Source: Zygotorulaspora mrakii (taxonomy: Eukaryota; Ascomycota; Saccharomycetes; Saccharomycetales; Saccharomycetaceae). From it: a stretch of 64,000 nucleotides of DNA. Shown here piece by piece: positions 27,771 through 38,662 of this stretch. The stretch's first letter is position 1. Each line of letters starts with the position of its first letter. A model generated the notes under the pieces. It was not told the origin of the DNA. It did no database searches and saw only the letters and a program-made list of their open reading frames with translations. Position numbers and translations under genes: made by a program. The stretch spans positions 124,001 to 188,000 of the forward strand of contig NC_050725.1 of the NCBI RefSeq assembly GCF_013402915.1. Direction: 5' to 3'.

Positions 27771-29858
27771 CTATACTTTCATCGGATATGCCATCCTCAG
27801 AAAATACCTTTTCAATCCAGGACCCAACAGGATATCATACTTTTCTCTTCTTTCCATAAGCGGCTCCCAATCATCATCTAAGACAGAAGTTGGATCTAGT
27901 TTCCACTCTTCTATTTTGCGTCTTGTGGCGTTTTGACGATCTAACAGCTTTTTTTTAACAGCTAGTTCCCGTAATATCAAAATCAAAATTAGTGCACCGG
28001 AAAAGCACGCCCCTGCAAAACACTGAGTATGTAAGTAAGGATTCTCCACATCTGTTTCAACCGTCAAAGCTTGAGCAACCAACTCAGATATTAGGAGGAA
28101 CGGTGCTCCGAAATAGTTGACAAACGACCAGGAAGCCAAAAACTGATCAGGCAAGACTAAATCAGCTATAAGTACTGTGCTCATAACATTTGCAACACCT
28201 ACACACGAACCCACACATATTGCGAACATCAGCATCTGAACAAATGTATGTATAGGTATCCAAAATGCAAACATCATTATAGATAGAGCAGAGGTTAACA
28301 CGATTGTTACATTAGCTCTACCAAATTGATCCCCCGCGAGTCCCATCAATGGCCTTCCAACACTTTGTGCCCCATTCAACACGGCAGTTAAAATAGAGCC
28401 TTGATGTTGCGACATACCTCGCGCAACAGCATAAGAAGATAAGGTGAAAATCATGAGAGTATACCCAAATAGTGCACACATAAACCATAGAGCAATAAGT
28501 GGCACGAATGGATTTTTCACAACGCTTAATGCAAACATTTGCTTGAATTGAAAAATCATCAAATGTATAGATTTAAACCCGACTCTTGAAATAGGCTTAC
28601 GTTGCTTGATGAGTGCAACAGAAAACAATACTGAAATTGTGCAACTAATTCCTAAAATACGATAAGCCCACCTTGGATTTCCATATTCTTGAATCATCCT
28701 ATTCGCGGCTAAACCATACGTAACACCACCAGCACCTGTACCAAGTAGCGAGAGACCTAGCGCAACTGCCCTTTTTTTCAAAAACCATCCCGGCAAAACA
28801 GTGGTTGCTGGAACAAATATGAAAGATATCGAAACACCATATAGAAAACCTTGTGTCAAATAAAGTTGCCACAGCTGAGTAGAAAATGACGCTAGCAAAA
28901 ATCCTGCGAGCATAAGAGCAGCTCCCATAATCATTGTTGGTTTAAATCCAATAATTCTCATTACAGACATCACAAATGGAGACAATCCCTGCCCAAATGC
29001 AACAGTCATCCCCGCAATAAGAGCATAGTCATATTTTGAGCCACCCGGATAATAATTCGCATTTAAATAAAATGCCAAGAACACACCAAACCCGGAATTA
29101 CATCCCCACGTCGAAAACATGATTAGCGATACACAGAATGTAACAACCCAACCATAACCACCATCGGGCGGCAAATCGACCGCTCCAGTAGACTTGTTGG
29201 TAAACACTTTCTTGATTGTGGCGTGATCTGCATCATCGTCCTCCTCCCGAACATCCTCGTTTTCTTCTTCTTCTTCGCCAGCCTCACCCTTGTACGGCAA
29301 ACGCTCCACATCATGGTCGATGGCCACACCTAATTTATCCTTGCCTTTCCTTTTTCCCGTCTCAGCGAATGGCTCGGATGCCTTCGCTGCCCCTACGGAT
29401 TCAGTTTTGTTCTCTTCAAGCTGCAATGCATCTCCAACATCAAACCTCGACTCCAGCACCTTGTTCAGATCGTTCTTTTCCTGAGCCGACTGCCTATTGT
29501 CATCCTGGACTGCTTTAATGATCTTAGTAACGGTCCTTGTCAAGGAGAGTGCCATCGACTGATTGCTGTTCGAAACCTCCGAGATCGCACTCTGTCGTCT
29601 TGACCTTCTTCTCATCCGACTTCCAGTCATGCTGGAAATAGAACTGCCCGCACTGTCCACTGCGCCAAGCCCCGTTGCCATACTTAGACTGCCCCTGTGC
29701 AAGGGCCGTGGCACCGTGGCAACACTGCCGCTGGTACTGCTCGCTCCAGTGGAACTGCTCACTACACTGGACCCACTGCTATAATCCGCGTCTGACCCAT
29801 TTTCGATCCCCGATCTCACATCCTCTTGGCCACCGGCCAAACCAGACGACTTCACCAT
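27771..29858 (-). CDS. ESBP6: Monocarboxylate permease homologue (MFS)
   Basis: The 695-residue protein has a long hydrophilic, Ser-rich and acidic N-terminal region (about 225 residues). Twelve membrane segments of the MFS monocarboxylate-porter family follow. The first bears the family motif DGGYGW (residues 232-237), then GCNSGFGVFLAFYLN; a conserved loop reads ILPGWFLKKRAVALGLS-like (VLPGWF, KKRAVALGLSLLGTG). S. cerevisiae Esbp6 (673) resembles mammalian MCT transporters but does not carry monocarboxylates there; a role in drug or sterol sensitivity is reported, so the substrate is open. The ATG at 29858 was used; an upstream TTG is in frame. It is the last gene of the first syntenic block. 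Confidence 0.9.
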   Translation of the reverse strand: MVKSSGLAGGQEDVRSGIENGSDADYSSGSSVVSSSTGASSTSGSVATVPRPLHRGSLSMATGLGAVDSAGSSISSMTGSRMRRRSRRQSAISEVSNSNQSMALSLTRTVTKIIKAVQDDNRQSAQEKNDLNKVLESRFDVGDALQLEENKTESVGAAKASEPFAETGKRKGKDKLGVAIDHDVERLPYKGEAGEEEEENEDVREEDDDADHATIKKVFTNKSTGAVDLPPDGGYGWVVTFCVSLIMFSTWGCNSGFGVFLAFYLNANYYPGGSKYDYALIAGMTVAFGQGLSPFVMSVMRIIGFKPTMIMGAALMLAGFLLASFSTQLWQLYLTQGFLYGVSISFIFVPATTVLPGWFLKKRAVALGLSLLGTGAGGVTYGLAANRMIQEYGNPRWAYRILGISCTISVLFSVALIKQRKPISRVGFKSIHLMIFQFKQMFALSVVKNPFVPLIALWFMCALFGYTLMIFTLSSYAVARGMSQHQGSILTAVLNGAQSVGRPLMGLAGDQFGRANVTIVLTSALSIMMFAFWIPIHTFVQMLMFAICVGSCVGVANVMSTVLIADLVLPDQFLASWSFVNYFGAPFLLISELVAQALTVETDVENPYLHTQCFAGACFSGALILILILRELAVKKKLLDRQNATRRKIEEWKLDPTSVLDDDWEPLMERREKYDILLGPGLKRYFLRMAYPMKV

Positions 29859-30386
29859 ATTTTTCAAACCTACTGCTGAAAGTATCGAGTGCTAGCGTAA
29901 TTCAGTGTTGTATCTGTCCCTCCATTACCAGGTACCTTCCGCAAAACCGTCACAATGTTCTATTCCCGCCTTTGAATTCAGAGCACTAATTCGTTTACTA
30001 CCCTTCGAAGGAGAATGATCTACACTGTTCAAGCTATCATAAACAGCTACCGGCAATCAACCAGATTTCAAACATCTGACTAATCCCAGCACTGCCTTCG
30101 CCATTCAAATTCCATTGGCATTATATCGAAGGTTGCCCCCACAGGCCTTGTTATCACGATAAGCCCGTAGCTTTCACAAATTTATTCTGCAGGGTAACCG
30201 GAAGTATTCGGGTAACTAAACATGTTCGGGTAATAGGAAAGAAATACGAACTTCGTTCTGATAAGTGGTTCTAAAAGGAGCAAAATGATGTATAATTATA
30301 CATTGGAGGGGATAGTTGATGGGTGGCAGATAGGATAGTGGGTTGTTAGATAGTGAAAGTCGGTTGTTTAGTTTCAAGGAGTGAGA
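29859..30386. other. Divergent promoter ESBP6 / VPS21 and block boundary
   Basis: A 528-bp gap without genes. It contains two CGGGTAA sites (30209-30215 and 30227-30233). In S. cerevisiae terms it joins the YNL125C end of one block to YNL093W/YOR089C, so a lineage-specific or ancestral rearrangement point lies here. Confidence 0.6.
30209..30233. promoter_or_regulatory. Two Reb1-type sites (CGGGTAA), 18 bp apart
   Basis: CGGGTAA occurs at 30209-30215 and 30227-30233 in the same orientation, and a weaker GGGTAAC lies just upstream. They are about 155-180 bp before the VPS21 ATG and probably set the nucleosome-free region of the divergent promoter. Confidence 0.55.
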
Positions 30387-31025
30387 ATGAATTCTGGAAT
30401 AACGTCTATCAAGCTTGTGTTGCTGGGAGAAGCGGCGGTGGGAAAATCGTCTATCGTTTTAAGATTTGTATCAAATGACTTTACAGAGAATAAGGAACCC
30501 ACTATAGGAGCAGCATTTCTCACGCAGAGGGTGAATATTGGCGAGCAGACGGTTAAATTTGAGATATGGGACACTGCGGGTCAGGAGAGGTTTGCCTCGC
30601 TAGCGCCCATGTATTACCGAAACGCTCAGGCCGCACTGGTGGTATACGATATCACGAAACCGCAGTCTTTCATCAAAGCGCGCCATTGGGTGAAGGAGCT
30701 GCACGAGCAGGCTAGCAAGGGAATCATTATTGCACTTGTCGGGAACAAGGTCGATATTGTCAGCAGTGGAGGTGAGAGGAAAGTTGCACGCGAAGAAGCA
30801 GAGAAGCTCGCTGAGGAAGAAGGGCTTCTGTTTTTCGAAACCAGTGCCAAAACTGGGGAGAATGTCAACGAGGTGTTTCTGGGGATTGGAGAGAAGATCC
30901 CACTTGGAAGGCCTGATGAACAGTCGGGACTGCAAAATGGCGGCGTCAGGATCACGGATGATCAGAGGATTGACCTGGCATCAACAGGATCTGGCGCTGT
31001 AGCAGCCAGCGGGTGTAATTGTTGA
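30387..31025 (+). CDS. VPS21: Rab5-family GTPase (single VPS21/YPT53 ancestor)
   Basis: The 212-residue Rab5-type GTPase shows P-loop GEAAVGKS (14-21), the effector region [17 protein letters not shown] (62-67), NKVD and ETSAKTG. It ends in a CNC double-cysteine prenylation motif. In the family it drives homotypic early-endosome fusion and vacuolar protein sorting with CORVET. S. cerevisiae has the ohnolog pair VPS21 (YOR089C) and YPT53 (YNL093W); only one gene is seen here, beside YVC1 (YOR087W) and NST1 (YNL091W), as expected for an unduplicated ancestor. The ATG at 30387 is preceded by an in-frame GTG; the ATG gives the normal N-terminus. Confidence 0.95.
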   Translation: MNSGITSIKLVLLGEAAVGKSSIVLRFVSNDFTENKEPTIGAAFLTQRVNIGEQTVKFEIWDTAGQERFASLAPMYYRNAQAALVVYDITKPQSFIKARHWVKELHEQASKGIIIALVGNKVDIVSSGGERKVAREEAEKLAEEEGLLFFETSAKTGENVNEVFLGIGEKIPLGRPDEQSGLQNGGVRITDDQRIDLASTGSGAVAASGCNC

Positions 31026-31352
31026 AAGCATAGCGGTCAGAAGAAGAACGTTAATAGGAAAATATAGAATTATACTTGGTTCTTTTCTTGTTGATACGTC
31101 GATATTTCAAATCTTGGGAGAAAATGGTGCTCTATGAATAGCAAGATTCTAGTTCTTTTTTAGCTTTTGGAGTAGGTTCCCTTATACCATTTTTGATTTT
31201 AATATTTGTTAACCTGCCGTGTGATGTCCCGTAACCAAATCTCGTGAAGCTTGTTCATCCGTCGAGAATCGGTTGATAGTCGACTACATACAGAGCGCGG
31301 AAATTTGATTTGCAAAAAAATATAGATACGTATTTGTATTTAGTGTGGAGGT
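31026..31352. other. Convergent intergenic gap VPS21 / YVC1
   Basis: About 330 bp of AT-rich 3'-flank sequence, with no gene or clear element seen. Confidence 0.6.
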
Positions 31353-33455
31353 TTAAGAGGAATGATTTCCTAGATTTAATTCTTTTATCGATTCGGCCAA
31401 CTTATTGACCGCAGTTGTCAGTTCATCAATTTTTTTTTCAGATTGTGTGTTTCTCTCCTGAACTTGGTTGTAAAGGTCAAATAACTCCCAACCTATACCA
31501 GAGGAATAACCTTCAGCAACGGGCTGTACAGATTTTTTGACTGTTTCAAACCATTCTTTTGATACGCGGAAATTTGGATCTGCCTTTTCTGCTTCTCTTT
31601 GAAGCCTTAAAGATCTTCCATTTTTAGCCTGGGTTTCCTGAATACCAGCGGCGTTATCTGTTGTTAACATATCATTTATAGAATCAACGAATCCATCACG
31701 GAGATTCCATGCCTCGTCTGATTCATTGGCATCATCTTCCAGTCTTTTAATCCTATTGTATTGTATACGGCGCGCTTCACGTACTTCCCTTGCAGCAACA
31801 AATATCAACATTGGGCAGTAAAGAATAGTCATAATCACACGACTTAATTTGATAGCTTCTCTTTTTGGTAAAAGCATCAAGATTGGATGAATGAAAAGTT
31901 CGATGATATTTAACGGGGCGACATACACGTCCTCATCTGGAGCTCTGATAAATCTAAGAGTCTTTTGGCACATTAGCGCCATGTATTCATCTCCGGCATT
32001 GTCAACAACTTTATCATATGCATTTGCATATAAAGCAATTAAAATGTTCAACAAAATAACACTAACAATGAAGTAATATCCATAATACAAAATTGCAGCA
32101 TAAGGAGGTGCAAATTTTTTGAAGATATCAAAACTGCCAGATCCTAAAATTGTTATTATCAAGTTGTTCATAATTTCACCAGTAATTTCATTCTTACCAT
32201 CAGAAGAATCCAAGCCAACAAAACCTTGGAGGAAACCGATAATCATTAAAAACAATAAAAAAAAGAACACAATCGACTCAGTCATCATATGTTTCAATAC
32301 AACTAGCATGACGCCAACAAAAGGAACCGATTCCAGGTAAAGAAGTAATCTAGACCAGACAAAGGGTGCTGCACAAGATAGGATCCTGTAAGACATCACA
32401 TCCCAGTATTCTGATTCTCTGCCAGTTCTGATTGGGCTCACACTGAGAATCCTAAAACAGAGAGATGCACATATAATGGTATATAATGTATCATTGAATG
32501 CATTCCAAAACGATAAATAGGCGGATCCAATGTAATAAAGCTTGCTGATTTCGTCAATAATATAACCCAAAGTAAACAGGTAAAATAGCCACTCTTTTCC
32601 ATCAATAGGCGCCACATGAATCGAATCCTTGTCATTTACCACTCCAGTGTACAAAATCAAAAAAATTATCGAAAACATTACTTGTAATATATTTTGATAC
32701 ATGGGGGTTTTGATTCTTTCGGGACTGAAGTGAGATTTAAATGACATGGAAGCAATTGTCTTGTCCCTCACAAAAACAGTAGGCTCTTCACGCGATTGTA
32801 TAATCCAGCCTCTCCATAACCACTTCAAACATCTTTGGAATCCACTAGAACCAATTACAATTGTAGAATGAATATCGGCAGCCATCTCCAAAACACTGGC
32901 AGGTTCACTATCTTCATCGTTTTCGTTTATGACGTACCGACGCAATAACATTTCCATGAACAAGAATTGCAAATCAACTACCTCTTCCCGTTCAATGATA
33001 ACCCTACAAAGATGCTGACAGGCGACAGATCTCAGTTCGTAAAGCTCCGCATTGTGCAGTTCTTTGAATGATAGATCTTCGTACCACACAGAAACCTTCA
33101 GCAAACAAAATAACAAAACACTACGGTACTTCTGTACACTTTTCTTATCGCTCTTCTTGCCACCACAGGCATCATACGCTAACATAATGACTTTTTCATT
33201 AAGAATCCTTGAATGGCGACGTGTAACCTGTTCAACGTCAAAAACTGTTGGTATTATTTTGTCAATTAAATACTTCATATTCAGACATATTCTAAGAACT
33301 TGACGTGGCGAAGGTGCTGCTATAGGCAATGGATCCATAATTGCCTGGCCCTGATGCACTGGCAATACCGGAGTATCCTCTGACATGCTGTGGTTCTCAG
33401 TTCTGCTTCTCAGTTCTGCTTTTGTTGCATTAGACTTGTTTAATTGGATTTTCAT
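31353..33455 (-). CDS. YVC1: Vacuolar TRP-type cation channel Yvc1
   Basis: The 700-residue protein (S. cerevisiae 675) has an N-terminal linker domain (PSPRQVLRICLNMKYLIDKIIPT, FLFMEMLLRRYVINENDEDSEP), then a transmembrane core with family segments. These include SSGFQRCLKWLWRGWI, ILSCAAPFVWSRLLLYLESVPFVG, HMMTESIVFFFLLFLMIIGFLQGF, and the pore and last helix LGSGSFDIFKKFAPPYAA and YYGYYFIVSVILLNILIALY. It ends with a coiled-coil tail. Yvc1 releases Ca2+ from the vacuole on hyperosmotic shock and binds PI(3,5)P2. The acidic DDDD-type cluster of S. cerevisiae Yvc1 is not conserved in the tail here. The ATG at 33455 is first in frame. It is divergent from NST1. In S. cerevisiae it is YOR087W. 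Confidence 0.95.
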   Translation of the reverse strand: MKIQLNKSNATKAELRSRTENHSMSEDTPVLPVHQGQAIMDPLPIAAPSPRQVLRICLNMKYLIDKIIPTVFDVEQVTRRHSRILNEKVIMLAYDACGGKKSDKKSVQKYRSVLLFCLLKVSVWYEDLSFKELHNAELYELRSVACQHLCRVIIEREEVVDLQFLFMEMLLRRYVINENDEDSEPASVLEMAADIHSTIVIGSSGFQRCLKWLWRGWIIQSREEPTVFVRDKTIASMSFKSHFSPERIKTPMYQNILQVMFSIIFLILYTGVVNDKDSIHVAPIDGKEWLFYLFTLGYIIDEISKLYYIGSAYLSFWNAFNDTLYTIICASLCFRILSVSPIRTGRESEYWDVMSYRILSCAAPFVWSRLLLYLESVPFVGVMLVVLKHMMTESIVFFFLLFLMIIGFLQGFVGLDSSDGKNEITGEIMNNLIITILGSGSFDIFKKFAPPYAAILYYGYYFIVSVILLNILIALYANAYDKVVDNAGDEYMALMCQKTLRFIRAPDEDVYVAPLNIIELFIHPILMLLPKREAIKLSRVIMTILYCPMLIFVAAREVREARRIQYNRIKRLEDDANESDEAWNLRDGFVDSINDMLTTDNAAGIQETQAKNGRSLRLQREAEKADPNFRVSKEWFETVKKSVQPVAEGYSSGIGWELFDLYNQVQERNTQSEKKIDELTTAVNKLAESIKELNLGNHSS

Positions 33456-34098
33456 GATAAGGGTCAGAAAACTCTACTTCTTGGAAGGCAGACAGCTTCC
33501 CTCAGTTCAAAGGAAAATATGCATTAAGACATTATAACTTATACACTTAAGAAGCAAAGCAAATGCCTGCTGTATCGTCACATTTAGTGTAACAAAAACT
33601 ATGGAGTGGCCTGGGTCCCAGGGAAGGTCATCACGTCAAGATCAAGAAAGTGATTTTTACCGCCTTAGCTTTTGAAAAAGTACTCAAACTAGTGGAATCC
33701 GTCAAGAGCAGTTACAAGCATGTAGTAATACTGTCGTTATTCGTACCTCAAGGTATTCCTCTTGTTCACTTTGTCTATAAATATTAGGTTAACTCTCTTG
33801 AAATTTCATAGCGTAAAAAAATTCTCGCTACTTTGAGATTGCTTGCGAAGTTTCAAAAGTGAAGCTCACAGGTTTCAAGAAACTTGAGGTTAGAAGGATA
33901 AAAAAAAACCACAAGTCATAAAGTTGATCGCAATTTTTGTCTGAAGGTTGATATAAATCAAGAGCAATCATTCCCCAAGTTTTGATACGACTTTTGCGGA
34001 AGTGCGATCAATTCTTATAGGCCTAAATTTAAGTCTTGAAAGAGCTATCACATCATTAACAATATCACATAATTATACTAGGAAGCGGGAATTGCAAG
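33456..34098. other. Divergent promoter region YVC1 / NST1
   Basis: 643 bp without a gene. Around 33850-33885 there are several GAA/TTC units, including TTCAAGAA at 33874-33881, which could be a weak heat-shock element. A long A-run follows near 33900. Confidence 0.4.
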
Positions 34099-37000
34099 AT
34101 GCCACCAAATTCAAAGAAAGGAAAGAAGAGGAGCAAATCCAAACAACATACAAAGAAAGCGCTCTCGGGTTCAGCACAAGTCCCCGACGGAGGTTCTTTA
34201 GAGGCTCAGGTCTATGATGAAGAGGGCGAATACCCCACCTCTCGTGTTATAAAAAGGGCACCAAATGGAGACGTTATCGTAGAAAGTATACCTGAAAAAC
34301 ATGACAAAAGGCGAGCTTCACATGAACAGTTAAATAGTACTGCAGTCACAAGAACTCAGCCATCGATTTCGGCAATATTGGATTCTCACTGGGAATCTTT
34401 ATCTTCAGACGACAAAAAGAATATATTAAGGATTGAAAAAAATGAGATATTCGAAGTATTACGAGACTACCAAGTAACGCATAGCTGCACTTGCTCTGTC
34501 TGCGGACGTCGTCATATGTCAATGGAAATAGAAATGGAACGCATCTACGAGATGTTGTATGAAATGGACAAAGTAAAAGATCCAGAACTTAATCCAGTAA
34601 AATTTCATCTTTCTATTATAAAAGAGCTCCAGAATTTCAAAATGCGGCAGACCGGCAATGAATTTCGAGAAGATGAACTACGAACGGATGTTGAGAAGAC
34701 GATAGGTGAGAAAGAGACAGCAAACGAACTTGAAAATATGCGTGATGATGTTGTGAAATATTTCCTTTCATCAGATGCAGTAGATACCCTTAAAGAGGAA
34801 GTGAACAATTTCAAGCAATATAAACAGCAATTACTTCATAACGGCGATCATCTCAATGGTAACAATCATAATGCGTCAACTTCAACCTCACAGAATAGAA
34901 GCGAAAATAATACGCGATCGGTCGAGGAAAACTCCTCCAAAGTTTTGACTAACAACGAACCCATTTTATCATCTAGTACTACAGAGGACAATATTGAAAA
35001 TGATCTTTCTAATGACAAAAGCGAGAATACAAGTAGTGAACATTTGCAGGAAAAATATATCAAGTTTGCCAAAACTTTTGTATCATCACACCCCAAGATT
35101 GCGGAAGAGTACGTAAACCGAATGATGATGTATCCGGATATGCAGGAACTGACGGATGATTTGATGAATAATAACGGACAGGAGTTTGTTAAAGCAATTG
35201 AGGAATTCGTTATGGAAAAAGAAGATTGTGAACCCGAGATGTCATCATTGGAGAGGCCGCATCAACCAGAAAGTCGTCAGAATGAATTTGATTTAAGCAA
35301 AATTCAACATCGGGATGAAGTTGAAGGTTACACCGCAATAAAACATAACGGGAAGGTTCTTACACCTGAAGAATATAATATGCTTCAACGCATGATCGCA
35401 GATAGCATAGTAGACTCATACGATAAGACTACCGATCAATTCAACGAAATCTCCCCAATTGAAAGGGAGCTATTCACAAGATTCATATATGGAGAAGATA
35501 AAAAGGAATTTCGTCATATATTAGGCCAAACGTATAATGACAGAATTTTGGATCACGATCCATATATCGATACATGTTTAGCAGCGGCAGCAGCTACCAC
35601 TGCAACGCCTAAAATGATCAGAGGTAATGACAGCCAGATATTTGCATATAAGCACGACTCTAAGCATGCTGGAAACAACAATTTCAATGACACCTACGAC
35701 GAATACTCCGAATATGAACACGAAGACGACGAATTAGAATACGACGACGATGAAGATGATGATGAGGATGATTACGAAGATGAGGACGAGGATGGTGTTG
35801 AATCAGACCTGGTGGATCAAGAAGAAGTGGAAGCACGGTACGATGACGACGAACACTGCATTAATTCCTATCCTAATATTAAAGAAGCATATCACAATCA
35901 GCACAGTTCACAATATAATCATTCAAATGAGCTTGAGGAGGAATACGACGAAGAAGAATATGATGAAGAAGATCAATATGATAGTGGCGTGGATGAAGCA
36001 GGCCGTATTGAGGAGGGTCGGAAGCTCATCCAAATTTCTATCACCAAATTATTGCAAGCACGGATTATGGATTCTTACCACGAAAAGCAAGCAGAGACCA
36101 ATAGGTTAAAACTGCTTCAAGAGTTAGAAGCTGAAGAGCAAAAGAAGAAGGCCAAGGAAGAAAAAAAGCAGAAAAAAAAAGAGAAAGAAAAGGAGAAGAA
36201 GAAAGCTCATCAACTGGCTAAAGAAGAAGAAAATCGCAGGAAAGAGCAGGAAGCCGAAGAGCAGAAGAAAGAGGCAGAGGAGCGGGAAAGACAAAGAAGA
36301 GAAGCTCAAAGGCAAAAAGTAGAAGAAGTGAAGCGTAAGAGAGATGAAGAAAGGAAACGTAAATTGGAAGAACAACGAAGAAGGGAAGAAGAGCAGGAAC
36401 GCCAAAGAAAGTTAAAGGAAGAACAAAAACGAAAAAGAGATGAAGAAAGGAAGATGAAAGAAGAAGAAAAAAGAAAACGTGAAGAATCAAAGCGTCTCAA
36501 GGAGCAACAAAGAGAAATGCAAGAGCTACAGAGAAAAAACGCGGAGGAACAAAAGAATAGCCAAGCTTCAAGAAAGAAATCAGAACAAGATGCCATAACG
36601 AACATGGAGAGAATGATGCCATCTCCAATGGCTTCCCAGTTTTCAAGCATATCACCGAATATGCCCTATGGAAATGTAGGTCAACCTTTGCCGGATGTTA
36701 ATTCGTCCAATATCAATGATGAGATTAACAGTATAATAAATTCAGCATCCGTTTCTCAAACTACACTTACGTCCCCGTCTCATTTAAATGGCTTGCTACA
36801 TCCAAGTCATGGCACAAGAAATAACCTCTCACCCAACCAGCATATGATGAGTGATGCAAATCGTCGCTTTGACACGTCGGGTACTCTTCAATCATCCAGC
36901 TTTACAGCAGATAGCATTGGGCTTGATCCTCTTTCGTGCTTACATCCAAACGCATCTTCTTCTCAAGACCTTGGAAACTCCATGAAACAACAAAGTTTCG

Positions 37001-38076
37001 GTTTGCCCTCCTGGAACTCTTTTACAACTAAACCTACAACTGCACCTGAGTTTCAACATATACAACATGCTCACAGAAATTCGCAAGTTCATCTCCATGA
37101 GAACGGTTCATCTGCATTTGATCTCGATGGATCTGAAATCACAAATAGTCATTTTTTCGAGGAGGAAATAGACAACTTGACGAACATACTCAAATCTGCT
37201 GCTTTAAATGAAGTTCCAACTAAGGATAATGGCACGTCAGATCAATCACTGCTATGGGGAAATCAAAGAGCATCAACAGGTGTCACCACTCCCAACAACG
37301 AGTCCTTTTTGAACAGAGACGGAGGCCATCTTTCCGGGATTAGTATGCCTGGGCTGGAAAATCCGAACCCTAGAGATTTGCGTAATTCAAGTCAACATAG
37401 TTCAATTTGGGGAAGTCTGAATAACGGATCAAGCATTTCTGGTAACCAAGGTGAAGTTTTGAGCCTGTCCAAAGACCTGGACCCTGCTGCACCTACTTAC
37501 TCATCTTCAAACATATGGAATAACTCAATGTCCAATGGAATGTCATTTTTAAACGGTTCAAATGCAGTTTCTCATTCAAGCGCGCATCAAACACCAAACC
37601 CTCTGAAATCCGGCATGCGCCTTCCTGTCCAAAATACCATTAGTGAAGACGACATGCAAGAAAGCATATACAAGGTCTACCTCGCTTTTTCAAGTGCTCA
37701 CACTAACGAATACGTTCCAACAGATTTGCTACATCAAAACAGTTTATGCCGATCTATTGACTACTCAACATTTATCACATTCTTATTGCGTATGCGGATA
37801 TCTCATGGATGCGACTTTTTAGCAGACTCTTCAGGATCCATCACACATATAAGAATATCTACTCCCCCAGCAGCTGTCGGACACAACAACCGTATGGGAT
37901 CCATCTCTCATGAGAACTTGCCAGCAGATTTATATGCTGGTCAGCCACACCGCCAACTAGACCAACACGCTTCATCGTCTGGGATCAATTCGAATCTCAA
38001 TTCGAACTCGCGATTATTCTCCACAATTTCAAATTTAAACCCTTCCTCGTCTATTACGGGCAGTTTCTGGAGCTGA
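34099..38076 (+). CDS. NST1: Nst1, stress-response scaffold with long coiled coil
   Basis: The 1325-residue protein (S. cerevisiae 1240) begins MPPNSKKGKKRSKSKQ and has the conserved N-terminal blocks YPTSRVIKRAPNGDVIVE, LDSHWESLS, the Cys-rich HSCTCSVCGRRH (a CxCxxC-His cluster that may bind metal), and FVSSHPKIAEEYVNRMMMYP. Then come Asp/Glu-rich tracts (35,700-36,000), EEGRKLIQISITKLLQ, a Lys/Glu/Arg-rich coiled coil of about 170 residues (36,120-36,560), and an Asn/Ser-rich C-terminal third ending in a conserved block (YKVYLAFSSAHTNEYVPTDLL). In S. cerevisiae Nst1 affects salt tolerance and interacts with splicing factor Msl1; the coiled-coil and polar regions suit a condensate protein. 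Confidence 0.93.
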   Translation: MPPNSKKGKKRSKSKQHTKKALSGSAQVPDGGSLEAQVYDEEGEYPTSRVIKRAPNGDVIVESIPEKHDKRRASHEQLNSTAVTRTQPSISAILDSHWESLSSDDKKNILRIEKNEIFEVLRDYQVTHSCTCSVCGRRHMSMEIEMERIYEMLYEMDKVKDPELNPVKFHLSIIKELQNFKMRQTGNEFREDELRTDVEKTIGEKETANELENMRDDVVKYFLSSDAVDTLKEEVNNFKQYKQQLLHNGDHLNGNNHNASTSTSQNRSENNTRSVEENSSKVLTNNEPILSSSTTEDNIENDLSNDKSENTSSEHLQEKYIKFAKTFVSSHPKIAEEYVNRMMMYPDMQELTDDLMNNNGQEFVKAIEEFVMEKEDCEPEMSSLERPHQPESRQNEFDLSKIQHRDEVEGYTAIKHNGKVLTPEEYNMLQRMIADSIVDSYDKTTDQFNEISPIERELFTRFIYGEDKKEFRHILGQTYNDRILDHDPYIDTCLAAAAATTATPKMIRGNDSQIFAYKHDSKHAGNNNFNDTYDEYSEYEHEDDELEYDDDEDDDEDDYEDEDEDGVESDLVDQEEVEARYDDDEHCINSYPNIKEAYHNQHSSQYNHSNELEEEYDEEEYDEEDQYDSGVDEAGRIEEGRKLIQISITKLLQARIMDSYHEKQAETNRLKLLQELEAEEQKKKAKEEKKQKKKEKEKEKKKAHQLAKEEENRRKEQEAEEQKKEAEERERQRREAQRQKVEEVKRKRDEERKRKLEEQRRREEEQERQRKLKEEQKRKRDEERKMKEEEKRKREESKRLKEQQREMQELQRKNAEEQKNSQASRKKSEQDAITNMERMMPSPMASQFSSISPNMPYGNVGQPLPDVNSSNINDEINSIINSASVSQTTLTSPSHLNGLLHPSHGTRNNLSPNQHMMSDANRRFDTSGTLQSSSFTADSIGLDPLSCLHPNASSSQDLGNSMKQQSFGLPSWNSFTTKPTTAPEFQHIQHAHRNSQVHLHENGSSAFDLDGSEITNSHFFEEEIDNLTNILKSAALNEVPTKDNGTSDQSLLWGNQRASTGVTTPNNESFLNRDGGHLSGISMPGLENPNPRDLRNSSQHSSIWGSLNNGSSISGNQGEVLSLSKDLDPAAPTYSSSNIWNNSMSNGMSFLNGSNAVSHSSAHQTPNPLKSGMRLPVQNTISEDDMQESIYKVYLAFSSAHTNEYVPTDLLHQNSLCRSIDYSTFITFLLRMRISHGCDFLADSSGSITHIRISTPPAAVGHNNRMGSISHENLPADLYAGQPHRQLDQHASSSGINSNLNSNSRLFSTISNLNPSSSITGSFWS

Positions 38077-38662
38077 GATATTACAGCTTGCAGCTGTATC
38101 ATTTCCTACATTCTAGTGGTCGCATTTGTATAACTATGTAATAATTAGTTACTTATCTATTCATCAGTTTATTCAAGAGAGTTCCAATATCGATGACTTT
38201 TGAGAACTGTAGACTTAAAAAATGCTGATCCAGGGTCTGTAGATAGGCCATGCTCAAACTCATGCTAGCTGGCATACGTCAACAACCATGCCACTTTCCT
38301 TTTGCATTCGTCACCATATTTGTAGACAAGACATTTTGTAACCTCTAGTTTCCACAGCATCAGGCGGGTAACATTCTTTTCTTCGAGAAGTCTTCCAAGT
38401 TAACCCTTCCGGGAGGAATACAGATCAAGTTGATTTTAGAAAAATGTAATAGTAATTGATCGAGTATTTTATGTTGATTGCATGCTTACTTACTGTGCCC
38501 CAGAGATAATCAAATAATTGGCAACAGGAATAGCTGGACAACTTTGCCATTTTCGCAGTTCTATTTCAAGGCGTTAGGCACTTGAACTTCCCATATACTT
38601 CTAATTTGTCAGTATTCACATATTGGATTTAAAGAAATTACAAATCGCTCTGCTTTACATTA
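38077..38662. other. Intergenic region NST1 / RHO2
   Basis: 586 bp without a gene. It carries a Reb1-type site at 38365-38371 and AT-rich leader sequence before RHO2. Confidence 0.55.
38365..38371. promoter_or_regulatory. Reb1-type site upstream of RHO2
   Basis: CGGGTAA, matching the Reb1 core, lies about 290 bp before the RHO2 ATG and about 290 bp after the NST1 stop. Confidence 0.45.

Noticed and set aside
36124..36650. Long minus-strand ORFs rich in Leu/Phe/Ser opposite the NST1 coiled coil
   Set aside because: Mirror of the Lys/Glu/Arg-rich codons on the coding strand; such antisense frames lack stops by composition.
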